A DNA stretch of 64,000 nucleotides from Cryptomeria japonica (taxonomy: Eukaryota; Streptophyta; Pinopsida; Cupressales; Cupressaceae): contig NC_081406.1 in NCBI RefSeq assembly GCF_030272615.1, positions 240,550,422 through 240,614,421 on the forward strand, written 5' to 3'. Both the position numbers and the translations under genes were made by a program. Below are positions 1 to 12,442 of the stretch, piece by piece. Position 1 is the stretch's first letter, and each line of letters begins with the position of its first letter. The notes beneath the pieces were generated by a model that saw nothing but the letters and a program-made list of their open reading frames with translations, did not search any database and was not told the DNA's origin.

Positions 1-73
1 ATAACGTCCATATTCCCAGTACCCTGTGTACACTCTTTTAACTTATCAAAACCTCGTACACATTTCTTGTAGT

Positions 74-1260
74 TGTAAAGTGGAAAATTGAACCCTAGTG
101 ATTCCCCACCTAGGAGAGAGAAAGGAAATAACTAGAATGATTTTCACTTGGGAGATACTTTACATTCAAAAATAGGTTGAGTTCACTAGATCCAAACCCT
201 AGGTGAATAAGGATCTAAATACTAAGTGAATTGCAAGGGTGCAATGCAATTTACCCTCTTTTGTATGTAGAAGAGTTGACTTGTTGACTATGCAAAAAAT
301 AAAGATAAAATAGATGAAATAAGGAGCTACCGGTTCAGGATCGCGTTGTAACTTTGGATCTGAGATATTTAGATGGATACGGGTCTGCCCTGCAACTTTG
401 GAGAAAAGTTGATGGGACTGGGTTGAAAGTGTACTTGGTCCTCAAACAAATCCGTGAATCAAAAAGGCTTTTTTCATCTCTGCAAATGAAGCACAAACTT
501 GCAATTATAGTTGCGCATTTGCAACCTACACACACAAAAGAAGGGAAGAAGGGTTGTGGATAGGGGTTTGCCCTAGTCAAACCTTAGTTGAGGAATCAAC
601 CTTGAAAGAAAGTAATTGAAAATTCTTAAATGTAAATGATGGAAATGTATATCTTGTAAATCTATAATTTATTGATGATAGTTGCTTTGCTTCTTGAATG
701 TAATCACAAATGTTTTTATGAAATGGCATGTAACATGACAAAACCCTAACACACAAGCATGCTTGCAAACGAATGTTTTAATGTTGCTCCAATGGATAAA
801 TGAAGAAGAGACATGAAGAAGAGAACTTGATGGATTCTTGAAGACTTGAATGCTTGATGATGATAATGAAGACCTTCCGCTTGAATTTTGCTTATCCACG
901 CTTATCTAAATTTTACTTATGCAAATGAGAGGACTAATCCCTTTTATAATTGCCTCAGAGGATTAACTTTCATCTAATTAAAGGTTGATTGACGTAGAAG
1001 AATTTAAGGTCCCAAGGAGAAAATTAGGTCCAAGGGTCAGATGGACCCATCCTAGGGCCACCCTAAGAGGGAGGATAGGGGTGCCATGCCCCAGTTCTAT
1101 AGGGGATAGGGGTATCTTGCTCTATTTTTGGGCCGAAACATGAGAAGATTTGGAATGATGATGCAGAGAGGGGTCTCAATTAAGTAGGGAAATGCAACCG
1201 CAAAGGTGAGGGCCTAAAATGTAGTCAAAATTGCAAGAGTTGCAATTGTATGATGCTAGA
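74..1260 (-). mobile_element. Solo LTR of a Gypsy-type element
   Basis: The 5-bp direct repeat GTAGT lies at 69-73 and 1261-1265. In minus orientation the element reads as the LTR family found at 28699-29838 and 35183-36253. The plus-strand start (TGTAAAGTGG, then GAACCCTAG, then a GAGAGAGAAAGG block and TTTACATTCAAAA) matches the reverse complement of that LTR's end. The plus-strand end (AATTGCAAGAGTTGCAATT, then GATGCTAGA) matches the reverse complement of its start, with terminal CA changed to GA. Length 1187 bp compares with 1140 and 1071 bp in the other copies. No internal sequence adjoins it, so LTR-LTR recombination is the likely origin. It holds no gene. Confidence 0.85.
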
Positions 1261-1290
1261 GTAGTAAAGAAAATGTGAAGGAAAAGGTTG

Positions 1291-1291
1291 G

Positions 1292-1387
<96 letters not shown>

Positions 1388-1474
1388 GATGGAAAAGGGA
1401 GGGAGGGAGGGAGAGGGAGAGGGAGAGAAAGGGGGAGGGGAGAGAGAGAGGATGGAATAGAGATAGATAGATAT

Positions 1475-1535
<61 letters not shown>

Positions 1536-1541
1536 AGAGAG
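1291..1541 (+). repeat. (GA)n microsatellite, compound purine tract
   Basis: Near-perfect GA dinucleotides run over about 1295-1388, then a GGGA/GATA-rich interruption, then GA again from about 1481 to 1541. Long Ser-Leu and Arg-Glu reading frames here are artefacts of the dinucleotide repeat. The tract starts about 30 bp past the TSD of the solo LTR. Confidence 0.95.
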
Positions 1542-1577
1542 CATTCCATTGTCTTTTATTTTATAATATATCAGCAA

Positions 1578-1971
1578 GTGAATAGGTCAGATGTTTTTCG
1601 GGCCATGTTTGAAGGGGATCTGATGGTTCAAAAGAAAGGAGTGATTGTGATAAAGGAGGTGGGAGATAATATTATTACGTTACAAGTGGTATATAATGAG
1701 ACGGATAAAAAAAATATAGTGATGAAAGAGGTTGGAGGAGAAAGTATTATTTCAGGTTGTAGGTTTCATGGAGAATGAAAGAGTAGAAGTGATAGTGGAG
1801 GAGGTAGGAGGAGAAAGCTTGAAAATGTTTTTGAATTTTCTCTACACAAGAAAAGTGGGTGATAATGAATTGTTTTCCAATTATAAACAACTTGTGAGGC
1901 TTGCAACCAATTTTTCATATAAAGAAGTTGTTTATCAAGCTGAACTTGTGTATGGATGGGATATGGAGGAA
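1578..1971 (+). pseudogene. BTB/POZ-domain gene fragment
   Basis: Two overlapping frames together resemble part of a plant BTB/POZ domain, a protein-interaction module often used as a cullin-3 adaptor. The first frame (1578-1778) has SDVFRAMFEGDL, like the S-x-VF-x-AMF core. The second (1732-2010) has ESLKMFLNFLYT followed by ELFSNYKQLVRLATNF, like the helix pair that closes the domain. A frameshift separates them. The stretch between contains a motif ending EVGGES or EVGDN three times, suggesting small internal duplications. No upstream start or downstream exon is visible. The 3' end runs into purine repeat. I read it as a captured or decayed gene piece; the family call rests on short motifs. 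Confidence 0.5.
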
Positions 1972-2158
1972 GGGAGAGAGGGCGAGCATGTTGGTTTTCT
2001 ACTTTTGTAAGTAGTATTGGTACTAGTTTTTATTTTTTAATAATGGTTCATCTTGCCACCTTAGGACACCATATGACCCCTTAGGACATCATATGCTCCT
2101 AGAGGGTCATGTGGTGTGCTAAGGGATCACATGATGTCATTAGGTGTTATGTGGGGTC

Positions 2159-2159
<1 letters not shown>

Positions 2160-2211
<52 letters not shown>
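2160..2211 (+). repeat. (GA)n microsatellite 1 of the satellite block
   Basis: About 26 uninterrupted GA dinucleotides, immediately after the anchor TTATGTGGGGTCCT. Followed by a degenerate purine tract to about 2310. Confidence 0.95.
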
Positions 2212-2212
<1 letters not shown>

Positions 2213-2468
2213 ATGGGAAAGTAAGGGAGATAAAGGGGGTAGGGAGAGAGAAAGAGTGGGGAGGGAGAGAAGAAGAGAGAGAGAGGAATGTGGTATGGAG
2301 GAAGGGAGAGAGGGGGAGCATGCTAGTTTGTTATTATTGTAAGAAGTATTGGTACTACTTTTTATATTGTAATAATAATTTGTCTTGCAACCTTACAACA
2401 TTGTAATGCCATCTTGACCCCTTACGACATCATATGCTCCTAAAGGGTTATTTGGTGTTATGTGGGGT

Positions 2469-2471
<3 letters not shown>

Positions 2472-2513
<42 letters not shown>
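2472..2513 (+). repeat. (GA)n microsatellite 2
   Basis: About 21 GA dinucleotides, again directly after TTATGTGGGGTCTT. Confidence 0.95.
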
Positions 2514-2516
<3 letters not shown>

Positions 2517-3271
2517 TGGGACACCACAAGGCCCCTTAGAGCACCACATTAGGGTTACATGGTGTTATTATGGGTCATATTATGCCCTATGACCCCTTAG
2601 GACACCATATGGTGTCATATGGTGTCTTTAGGGTTCATATGGCATCTTCGGATCCCTTAGGACCCATATGACCCCTTAGGTGCCGTTAGGGATCATATTG
2701 TGTCCTATGACCCCTTAGGACACCATATGACCCCTTATGACACCATAAGGTGTCATTATGGGATGTATGTTGTCCTTAGGGGTCATATGGTATCCTGTGA
2801 CCCCTTAGGTGTCGTTATGGGTCATATTGTGTTATAAGGGGCCATATTGTGCTGTATGAACCCTTAGCACACCATATGACCCCTTAGGTGCTATTAGAGG
2901 TCATATTGTGTCCTAAGGGGTCATACAGTGTCCTATGACCCCTTAGGACACCATATGACCCCTTAGGTGTCATTATGGGTCATAATGTGTCCTTAGGGGT
3001 CATATTGTGTCCTATGACCCCTTAAGACACCATATGACCCCTTACGACACCATATGGTGTCATTATGGGTTGTATGGTGTTCTAAGGGGTCATATGGTGT
3101 TCTATGACCCTTTAGGACACCATATGACCCCTTAGGTGTCAAATTTTGTATGCAGTATTGGCATTACTTTATATGTTGTAATAATGGTTCATCTTGCCAC
3201 CTCATGACACCATATGACTCCTTATGACATCATATGCTCCTAAAGGGTCATGTGGTATTATGTGGGGTCCT

Positions 3272-3378
<107 letters not shown>

Positions 3379-3774
3379 GATGGGAAAGAGAGGGAGCGAT
3401 ATGGGAGAGAGAGAGATGGGGGAGGATTGGAGTGAGGGAGGGAGGGAGAGAGAGAGGAATAAAGAAGAGAAGGAGGGAGATGGGGGGAGAGGAAGAGATG
3501 TCACATGATATTGTTAGGGGTCACGTGGGGTCCTTATTGAGCCACACATGTGTTACAACACCATATGACTCCTTAAGACACCATATTACCCCTGAAGATA
3601 TCATAGATGGTCCGAAGGGGTCATATTGCATCCTTGGGGGTCATGTAGGGTCATAATGGGGCCACACATGTGTTAGAACATTGTATGAACCCTTAGGGCA
3701 TCATATTGTCTTAAGGGGTCATATGTGTGCTAGGGGACTATACATGATGTCATTAGGTGTTATGTGGGGTCCTA

Positions 3775-3803
<29 letters not shown>
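3775..3803 (+). repeat. (GA)n microsatellite 4
   Basis: About 14 GA dinucleotides after TTATGTGGGGTCCTAA, the same anchor as the other three arrays. Confidence 0.95.
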
Positions 3804-3805
<2 letters not shown>

Positions 3806-3892
3806 TACATCGTACAATAATATATCAAAAGATAATATATATCAATATACATGTACATGTACATACATATATACAAATAATACACATAAAAT

Positions 3893-5401
3893 TGATAACT
3901 TAATGATGAACGAATAGTACCAAACCGGTACTAAGAGGGGGGGGTGAATCAGTATAGACAAAAATACAATCCAAAACTGGTTTGATAGCAGACACTTCAA
4001 ATGACTGGCAAATAGCGACACCGGTTTGAAACAGACTGCAACCGGTAAAGCTAAGAATGTTTGAGACAAGCATTAACTAGTTACTCACTTAGCTTTTCAC
4101 TCAACTCGAGACTACACTACCATTTCACCCTTATGCATAAATAGGTGATCTATCATCAGATCATAATAACAGCTAGTTCAACATGTTTTATTGACAGGCA
4201 TCAAACACAAAACCATCATATGCTTGATAGAAAATAGAAAAGCATGACAAGATAAAAGCATCACACATGACACACATATTTATCACGTGGAAACCCAACC
4301 GAGAAAAACCAAGGTGGGGATGAATACCCACAAGCTATTTTTGAACTCTTTAGAAGTCTGCTCTGTTAGGAGCCTTGTTCGGTTAGAGACATTACAAAAG
4401 GTTCTGCTAGGAACCGATCCTGTTAGAGATCACCCGGTTAAGGGATGACTACAATACCCGGTTACGGGTTAAAACCTGTTAAAGGTTACCTTGTTAGACG
4501 ATTTCAAGAACTCAATAGCTAAAGGATTCTGAACTTAGTAGCTCTGAGTTACCCTATTAAAGGATTTTCAGCAAGCCGATTAAGTCTACCTTGTTAAGGG
4601 ATTTTCCAATTGTTGAGGTGGTTAGAGATCAATAGGTATTACAATGATATGGTAACAACACTCAATGCCAATGCAGATCCACTTAGGCTCCTCTTCACCT
4701 TCTACACTTACACTTTGCAGGTATCACTTCTCTCCTTTTGGGCTGGCAAGAATCATGTATCCTTTCTCTTGGACACACACACACAACTTTTGCCAACAAC
4801 CTCAGAAAGAGACACAACATTGACTTTATAGGAAAACATATAGGTCGGTAGCATAAACCTTAAACCCTAAACCTGTTAGGTTAAGGAATTCAAATGGTTC
4901 AATCCTGACCATTGAGTAGACTGCATTAAATGTAGCAGATCTTGATCCACACTCAAGACATTCTCCATCATCAATTTCCACTAATTTTATGGCGGCTGAT
5001 AACCCATCACATGTTATCACAATTTTACAGACTTCGCACATTCCTGAGGTAGATAGGAACAATCTCCCTCATGCAAGATCCTTCACACACATAGGCTTGC
5101 ATTGCAACATGATCTGTTCTTCTTTACAATGCTAACTCATCACGCAATATCATCGATTGAGCCACACAGGCTTGAACCACATCAACCAGAAACCTTAAAG
5201 TTGAGACTACCAACTAGTAGTCATACAATACTTCCATATGTCGGTTCCCATAACTATATGCCAATTCATCATGAACAAGCACATTGCTTCACTTTGGCAC
5301 AAATGTCGGTTCACAGTGTTATACTGGTTCTTCATCATATTGACATCAATGACAACATACAGTATCATTATGTCCTCATACCGGTTCACATAATGCCAAC
5401 A
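3893..5401 (-). repeat. copia-1 3' LTR
   Basis: 1509 bp, TG...CA, paired with 9652-11167. It is rich in CCGGTT-type motifs. Compared with its partner it has about 30 extra bp near 4440-4475 and many point differences, so the insertion is not recent. The outer end contains a run of G flanked by GGTACTAAGA and GGTGAATCA, also seen at the ends of the other copia LTRs here. Confidence 0.93.
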
Positions 5402-5413
5402 ATCTCCCCCTTT
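5402..5413 (-). other. copia-1 polypurine tract
   Basis: Read on the minus strand the sequence just inside the 3' LTR is AAAGGGGGAGAT, the expected plus-strand primer. Two further pyrimidine tracts lie at about 5455-5465 and 5498-5509 within a roughly 38-bp tandem duplication. Confidence 0.85.
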
Positions 5414-5529
5414 GGCATTGATGGCAATATACAAAGATATCTCTTCGCTTCACATCTTCTCCCCCAATTTCTGTAGATATCTTCTTCGCTTCACATCTTC
5501 TCTCCCTTTGACAACAATTCCAAAGTGGA

Positions 5530-8500
5530 GGCACAAGCCACCCTGTTCCATTATGCTTGGTGAATATGTCTGCTAACTGCTCTTTACTGGAAACATACTC
5601 CACTTCAATCTCTTTGCTCTGAACCTTTTCCCTCAAGAAATGATACTTAAGCTCAAAGTGCTTGGTTCTAGAATGCAAAACCAGATTCTTGGAGATATTA
5701 ATTGCACTAGTGTTTTCATAAAATATACTTATCGATTCAGATACAGGAACTTTGAAGCCATTCAATACATGCTTCATCCAAATTATCTGAGTGCAGTTCA
5801 TGAAAGCTTCAACATACTGCGCTTCCACTGTAGACTGAGAGATACAACTCTACTTTTTACTCATCCATGAGACCAGTCTACCACCAAGGAAGAATGCACC
5901 ACCGGTTGTGCTCTTCTGATCATCTACATTACCTACCCAATCAACATATATGAACACTTTCAGGTTAAAATCATTATTGTATGGATACCATAACCCATAG
6001 TCAATAGTTCCTTTCAGATACCTAAGAATCCGCTTGACTACAACCAAGTGGGATTCTCTTAGAATTTTCTGGAATCTTGCAATAATGCCAACTGCATGTG
6101 CAATATCTGGTCTACTATGCACTACATAATGCAACTTACCAATCATTGATCAGTATTCCTTCTCATCAACCAATGCAGAGTCATCCTCTTTGGATAGTTT
6201 ACAACCGGTCACCATCGATGTACCAACTGGTTTGCTATCTTTCATGCCAAACATCTTCAACACCTCTTTGACATACTTGGACTGAGTGATAAAGATTCCA
6301 TCCTTCATCTACTGGATCTGTAGTCCAATGAAGAACTTAATCTCCCCTATGAGTGACATCTCAAACTCTTTCTTCATCTTATCTGCAAATTCATGACTCA
6401 TCTTGTCATCTCCACGAAAGATAATGTCATCAACAAATACCTCACAGATCGGGATCTGATCCCCTTCAGACTTCAAGTAGAAATTGCTATCTTCACTTGT
6501 TCTCTCAAATCCAATCTTCACAAGATGGGAATGCAGGCGTTCATACCATGCTCTAGGTGCCTGCTTTAGCACATATAAGGCTTTATGTAGCCTACATACC
6601 ATGTCACTGTCTTCAGATAGTGAAAACCCATCTGGTTGCTCTATATACACCTCCTCTTCAAGTACACCATTTAGGAATGTAGATTTTACATCCATTTGAT
6701 ATACTTTGAAGCCTTTAAAAGTTGCATATGCAAGAAGCATACAAACTCCTTCCAATCTGGCTACAGGAGCAAAGGTTTCTCCATAGTCTTCTCCTTCTTC
6801 TTGAGCATATCCTTTGCATACCAATCTGGCTTTGTTTTTAATCACTGTGCCATCATCATTTAGCTTATTTCTGAAGACCCATTTGGTACCAATGACATTT
6901 TTATGCTCCGGTCTGGGTACCAAAGACCATGTACCATTTTTCTCTATCTGGTCAAGTTCATCTTCCATTGCCTTGATCCAGTCTTCATCTTTATGTTCCT
7001 CTTTAAATGATTTAGGCTCAAATTCAGAGATCATACATGAGTTTTCTTTGACCTTTCTTCTTGTAAGGATTCCTACATCCTTATCTCCTATGATCTGATT
7101 AGGATCATGATTCAGCTTGACATACCGAGGAATGGTCTTGATATATTCCTCTTGCTTTTCTTCTTCATCCTCATCTCCATCAGTATCAACATTTACATCT
7201 ACCAGTGTAGGAACACTGTTACTGGTACTCGATTGACTGACAACCGGTTCCCAGAAGGTTGCAACCGGTTCATTTACTGCTTGCTCACTATCAATTTCCT
7301 CAGTTTTCTCAGAGGTTTCATCAACTCTTACATTGATGCTTTCCATAATTCTTTGAGTCCTATTGTTGAAATACTTGAGAGCTTTGCTCTTGGTGGAATA
7401 TCCAAGGAATATTCCCTCATCACATTTCACATCAAATTTTCTCTAGTGTTCACTCCTCTTGATGTAACATTTGCTACTAAATACTCTAAAGTAGCTAACC
7501 ACAAGTGTCTTACCGGTCGAATACTCAGAAGGAGTTTTCTCCTTACCTTTCTTGATGAGTACCCGGTTCATTGTGTAGACTACAGTGCTCACCGCTTCTC
7601 TCCAAAAGGTGTGAGCTACCTTTCCTTGAATCAACATGGTTCTAGCTGCTTCAACCACGGTCTGGTTATTTGTCTCTGCTAGGCCATTCTGCTATGGAGT
7701 CCGAGGGGTAGACAATTGCATCTTGATGCCATGTTCTTCATAGTACTTGTTGAATTCATTGGAAATGAATTCCCCTCCTTGATCAGTTCTCAGGCACTTG
7801 ATCCTTTTATCGCTTTCCTTCTCCACTAAAGCTCTGAAAGCTTTGAACTTTACAAAGGCTTCAGACTTGTCTTTCAAGAATGTGACCCACAATATTCTTG
7901 AGTAGTCATCAGTGAGAATAATCAAGTACCTATCACCCTGCATACTTCTAGTTTTCATGGGACCACACAAATCAGTATGCACAAGATCAAGCAAGTTGTC
8001 AGTAGTGAAAAATTTACCTTTAAAGGTTGAGGAAGACATTTCCCCAATTGACACTCTCTACACAAGGTATTATCTAGTTTGCTTAGCATCAGAAACCCTC
8101 TAACTACCTTGATCTTACTGGCCTTTACAATGTTATCAAAGTTTACATGGCAGAGTCTCCTATGCCATATCCAGCTATCATCAAATTTAGCCATAAGACA
8201 TGTACTTATATTTACATTTAGATGAAATAGGTTACCTTTGGTCTGCATGCCGGTGGCCACCAATTCACCATTCTTTCCTTTGATTCTGCAAATTCCATTC
8301 TTGAATTTTAGAGTGAGGCCACTGTCATTCAGCTGGGCAACACTCAGAAGGTTGTGTCTGAGACCATGAACCCAATACACATTGTCAACACTACTCTTTC
8401 CATTTAGAGAGATGGACCCTCTGCCTTTGACCATGCATGGTGCATCATTTCCAAAGCAAGCCACACCACCATTATACTCCTCCAAGGATAGAAACTTGCT

Positions 8501-9580
8501 TCGGTCACCAGTCATATGGTGAGAACAACCACTGTCAATGATCCACTCATTGGAATTATCAAATCGGGAGACAAGAGCCTTCTTGTCTGACACATCTTCC
8601 TTGACATCAACAAACACAATATCTTCATTTTCTTCATCCTCTGATTCTTCATCTGTGACACCTTCATCAACTACCACAAAACAGTTTCTCCGGATTCCTC
8701 CTTTGAATTTCTTAAACCTTTCTGGTTTGTCCTTGTTGTCACTATTAGGATAATTTATAGCAATATGTCCTATCCGGTTGCAAGAAAAGCATTTCAAAGG
8801 TAGCTTATGTTTGTATTTGTCAGTTCCTTTAGGAAGTTTCTTGGCAAGGAGAGCTTCAAATGCCATCAAAATCTCCTCATCATCCATTTCTCTGCTCTGT
8901 GTTGGTTCACCACTAGTGCTAGCTTCTTTTTCTTTTTTGAATGGTATAGCAGAAGCTTTAAAAGTTGATTCAGTCTTTTGAACACTGCCATCAGAACTAT
9001 TTAGTTCATAGGCTATCAACTTTGCTATGATGGAGTCTAAGGATAACTTAGTCTTGTCTATTGATCTCAGCTCCTGAATAGCAGCAACCCTTATTGCATA
9101 GATCGGTAATAGGGATCTCAGGACTTTGCTTACAGCAGTGGCATCTTCTATTTTACCACATGCACTCTTGATATCTCCAACAACAGTTTTGATCCTTATT
9201 CCATATTATTGAATGGTCTCACCTTCAACCATCCGCATATCTTCAAACTTCCCTCTAAGGCTTTCTTCCTTAGCCTATTTTACATGCTCATCACTGCCAT
9301 AGATATTTTCAAGAGTGTCCCATACCTCTTTGGGATTTACCTTATCCTGAACATCAATAAACTCAATGTCAGATAAATTACTGATTAGGGCTTCCATGAC
9401 TTGCCCATTCTCCCGCATCTCTCTCTTTTGGTCATCGGTAAGGGTACCGGTAGGAGCAACATAGACAATCTCAACATAGCTCCAGTGTTGAGCACCCATG
9501 CGTCTGATGAATATCTTCATTCTGTCTTTCCATATACTGAAAATTTCTCTGTTAAACTTTGGACCTTCCCTCTTCATCAT
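5530..9580 (-). pseudogene. copia-1 gag-pol polyprotein relic
   Basis: The ATG at 9580, 71 bp inside the 5' LTR, opens Gag (MMKREGPKFNRE...). Stops follow at about 9262 and 9190, but the same frame continues to about 7955. That frame includes a zinc knuckle (CFSCNRIGHIAINY, last Cys replaced by Tyr, about 8790), a copia protease motif (IIDSGCSHHMT, about 8540) and the GAG-pre-integrase His/Cys module (LWHRRLCHVNF, CRECQLGK). A 1-nt deletion at about 8040 shifts to the frame holding integrase (HTDLCGPM, RTDQGGEF), then reverse transcriptase (7430-6309: [47 protein letters not shown]) and RNase H (6146-5560, ending EQLADIFTK). Stops break this frame near 7692, 7440, 6309, 6150 and 5850. After IFTK a deletion removes the usual C-terminus and joins directly to non-coding sequence. 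Confidence 0.92.
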
Positions 9581-9637
9581 TAGACTGGGATCTTTACCTC
9601 AAGAGGTTAAGCTTATAGCATAGAGGACCTGGAGAAT

Positions 9638-9649
9638 GCTCTGATACCA
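9638..9649 (-). other. copia-1 primer-binding site
   Basis: The reverse complement reads TGGTATCAGAGC, the standard plant copia PBS complementary to the 3' end of initiator-Met tRNA. It lies 2 nt inside the 5' LTR. Confidence 0.93.
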
Positions 9650-9651
9650 AT

Positions 9652-11167
9652 TGATAACTTAATGATGAATGAATAGTACCAAACTGGTACTAAGAGGGGG
9701 GGTGAATCAATACAGACAAAAATACAGTCCAAAACTGGTTTGACAGCAGACACTTCAAATGACTGGCAGATAGTGACACCGGTTTGAAATAGAGTGCAAT
9801 CGGTAAAGCTAAGAATGTCTGAGATAAGCATTAACCAGTTACTCACTTACCTTTTCACTCAACTCGAGACTACACTACCATTTCACCCTTATGCATAAAC
9901 AGGTGATCTATCATTAGATCATAGTAACAGCTAGTTCAACATGTTTTATTGATAGGCATAAAACACAAAACCATCATATGCTTGACAGACAATAGCAAAG
10001 CATCACAAGATAAAAGCATCACACATGACACACATATTTATCATGTGGAAACCCAACTGGGAAAAACCACGGTGGGGATGAATACCCACAAGCTATTTTT
10101 GAACTCTTTAGAAGTTCGCTCTATTAGGAGCCTTGTCCGGTTAGAGACATTACAAAAGGTTCTGCTAGGAACTGACCTTGTTAGAGATCACCCGGTTAAG
10201 GGTTAAACCCTGTTAAAGGTTACCTTGTTAGAGGATTTCAAGAACTCAATAGCTATAGGATTCTGAACTTAGTAGCTCTAAGTTACCCTGTTAAAGGATT
10301 TCAGCAAGCCGGTTAAGGCTACCCTGTTAAGGGATTTTCCAACTATTGAGGTGGTTAGAGATCAAGAGGTATTACAATGATCTAGTAACAACACTCAATG
10401 CCAATGCAAATCTGCTTAGGCTCCTCTTCACCTTCTGCACTTACACTCTGCAAGTATCACTTCTCTCCTTTTGGTCTGCCAAGAATCACGTATCCCTTCT
10501 CTTGGATACACACACAACTTTTGCCAACAACCTCAGAAAGAGACACAACATTGACTTTATAGGAAAACAAATAGGTCGGTAGCATAAACCCTAAACCCTA
10601 AACCTATTAGGTTAAGGAATTCAAACGGTTCAATCCTGACCATTGAGCACACTGTATTAAATGCAGCAGATCTTGATCCACACTCAAGACATTCTCCATC
10701 GTCCATTTCCACTGATTTTATGGCAGCTGATAACCCATCACATGTTATCACCATTTTACAAACTTCACACATTCCCGAGGTAGATAGGAACAATCTCCCT
10801 CATGCAAGATCCTTCACGCACACAGGCTTGTGTGGCAACACAATCTATTCTTCTTTACAATGCTAAGTCATCACACAATATCATCAGTTGAGCCACACAG
10901 GCTTGAAGAACATCAACCGGAAACCTTAAAGTTGAGACTACCAACCAGTAGTCATACAATACTTCCATATGCTGGTTCCCATAACTATATGCCAATTCAT
11001 CATGAACAAGCACACCGCTTCACTTTAGCACAAATGCCGGTTCATAGTGTTATACCGGTTTGGCACAAATGTCGGTTCATAGTGTTATACCGATTCTTCA
11101 TCATATTGACATCAACGACAACATACAGTGTCATTATGTCCTCATACTGGTTCACATAATGCCAACA
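9652..11167 (-). repeat. copia-1 5' LTR
   Basis: 1516 bp partner of 3893-5401. It has a tandem duplication of about 38 bp near 11025-11095 (GCACAAATG..GGTTCATAGTGTTATACCG twice) that the 3' LTR lacks, and lacks about 30 bp present there. A promoter would lie in this LTR but no TATA box can be assigned with confidence. Confidence 0.93.
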
Positions 11168-11184
11168 AAAATATCAAAAGACAA

Positions 11185-11195
11185 TACACACACAG

Positions 11196-11249
<54 letters not shown>

Positions 11250-11400
11250 TATAAACATACATATATGTATACATACGTCATACACATATTATATACATAT
11301 ACATACATATGTGTGTGTATACATATACATATATACATACAATATCTACATATATACGTATTGTACATATACATGTATGTATGCACACACACACATTTTA
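11185..11400 (+). repeat. (AC)n microsatellite and cryptic ATAC-rich tract
   Basis: AC dinucleotides are near perfect from about 11195 to 11247. An ACAT/ATAC-rich cryptic simple sequence follows to about 11400. Thr-His reading frames here are repeat artefacts. Confidence 0.9.
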
Positions 11401-11472
11401 AACATACACATTAATTTCTTTATGTTAGAGTATCACAGGCAAAACCGCATACATGCTATTTTCTCCTTAGAA

Positions 11473-11570
11473 CTGCGTATGTGGTGCTTATTCAAAAGAA
11501 ACCTCGTACGTGGTTCTTATTCAAAAGGAACCCCATATGTGGTTCTTATTCAAAATAAACCTCGTATGCA
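11473..11570 (+). repeat. 29-bp minisatellite, three copies plus a fragment
   Basis: Units start at 11473 (30 bp), 11503 (29 bp), 11532 (29 bp) and 11561 (partial). Consensus is roughly CTCGTATGTGG then TTCTTATTCAAAA then GGAAC. Confidence 0.85.
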
Positions 11571-12442
11571 CTCTTGTCTGTTTAGGCTTGTGAATAGGCT
11601 TGGATGACAAAGTTGCGGTTTGGAAGTTTGATTTCCCTCCATTTCCCTCCTTTTTTGACATGTTTTGTTTTATGAACTTGGTTTCTTGACTTTGTCATCA
11701 TCAGGTTTACACTTCATCAAGTGGGTATTTCTAAAATTGCCACCATATTTTCACCCATCTTCTGAGCTTTCTAATCATATAATTTTAAAAAAATTTAAAC
11801 AACAATAACATTTTATTATTTTATTTCCTTTACCAGTGTCTCCATAGTTCTCAGAGACATACGTGTACCATTTTTTTAATAACATTTGATCTACTTATCC
11901 AAATTAAAAAAAACTTTATATTTTATTGTAGTGCACTTGATTCTTTACAATTTTAAATTTTTCTTTTTGCATTTTTTTATTGTTTTAGTGCAAGTTATGC
12001 TTCATGCACAAAAAGGTACCTGATTTTCATGATGTGCTCGATTGGAAAAATCACTAAAAAAATACTCAAAAAAAAATAACAAAAAAATACAAAACTTCTA
12101 GTGCTCACTCTTAACTATCTTTTTGCCAAAGGATTTGTCAAAATACTAAATCTAACTATGACTTTTTTGATGCACATGCCAGATACTATGTTATGTTTAA
12201 AAAAAAAATTAGGGTATGTTTCTCATGCGTGAAGGATTTGACCCCATTAATTTAATCCAATTTTGAAAAAAAATAGTAGTTTGGAAACTATATTCAAAGT
12301 ACTACAATCTTTATTCTTTGAGTATCTTCATATCTTGAGTGGATGACTCTCAACTTTCTCCACTAGGTTCAAGTTTACTTGATTTCAAAAAAAAACTCTC
12401 CTCTTATACCCACCTTTTTGCACACCATCTTGGTGCACTTAC
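11571..12442. other. AT-rich sequence without recognisable gene
   Basis: No supported coding region, RNA gene or terminal repeat is visible. Homopolymer A and T runs are frequent. The right part may belong to the remnant DNA transposon that follows, beyond its third donor-like site. A 32-bp motif at 12411-12442 recurs at 44480-44512. Confidence 0.5.

Larger units (their letters stand above)
3893..11167 (-). mobile_element. Ty1/copia LTR retrotransposon (copia-1), complete, inactive
   Basis: Two long terminal repeats (3893-5401 and 9652-11167) begin TG and end CA and are flanked by the 5-bp TSD AAAAT (3888-3892 and 11168-11172). On the minus strand the order is 5' LTR, PBS matching the initiator-Met tRNA end (TGGTATCAGAGC), gag, protease, integrase, reverse transcriptase, RNase H, PPT, 3' LTR. 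Integrase before reverse transcriptase defines the copia superfamily. Total 7275 bp. The coding region carries several nonsense codons, a frameshift and a 3' deletion, so it cannot be autonomous. The insertion point lies between satellite DNA and an AC/ATAC-rich tract. It is related to the copia locus at 21-43 kb, with similar Gag and LTR ends. Confidence 0.95.

Noticed and set aside
1176-1577. Ser-Leu-rich or Arg-Glu-rich long reading frames over GA tracts
   Set aside because: Pure translation of dinucleotide repeat; the same occurs at 2127-2321, 3202-3504 and 15595-15777.
11128-11607. 159-codon frame with His-Thr repeats
   Set aside because: AC and ATAC simple sequence; no start context or domain.
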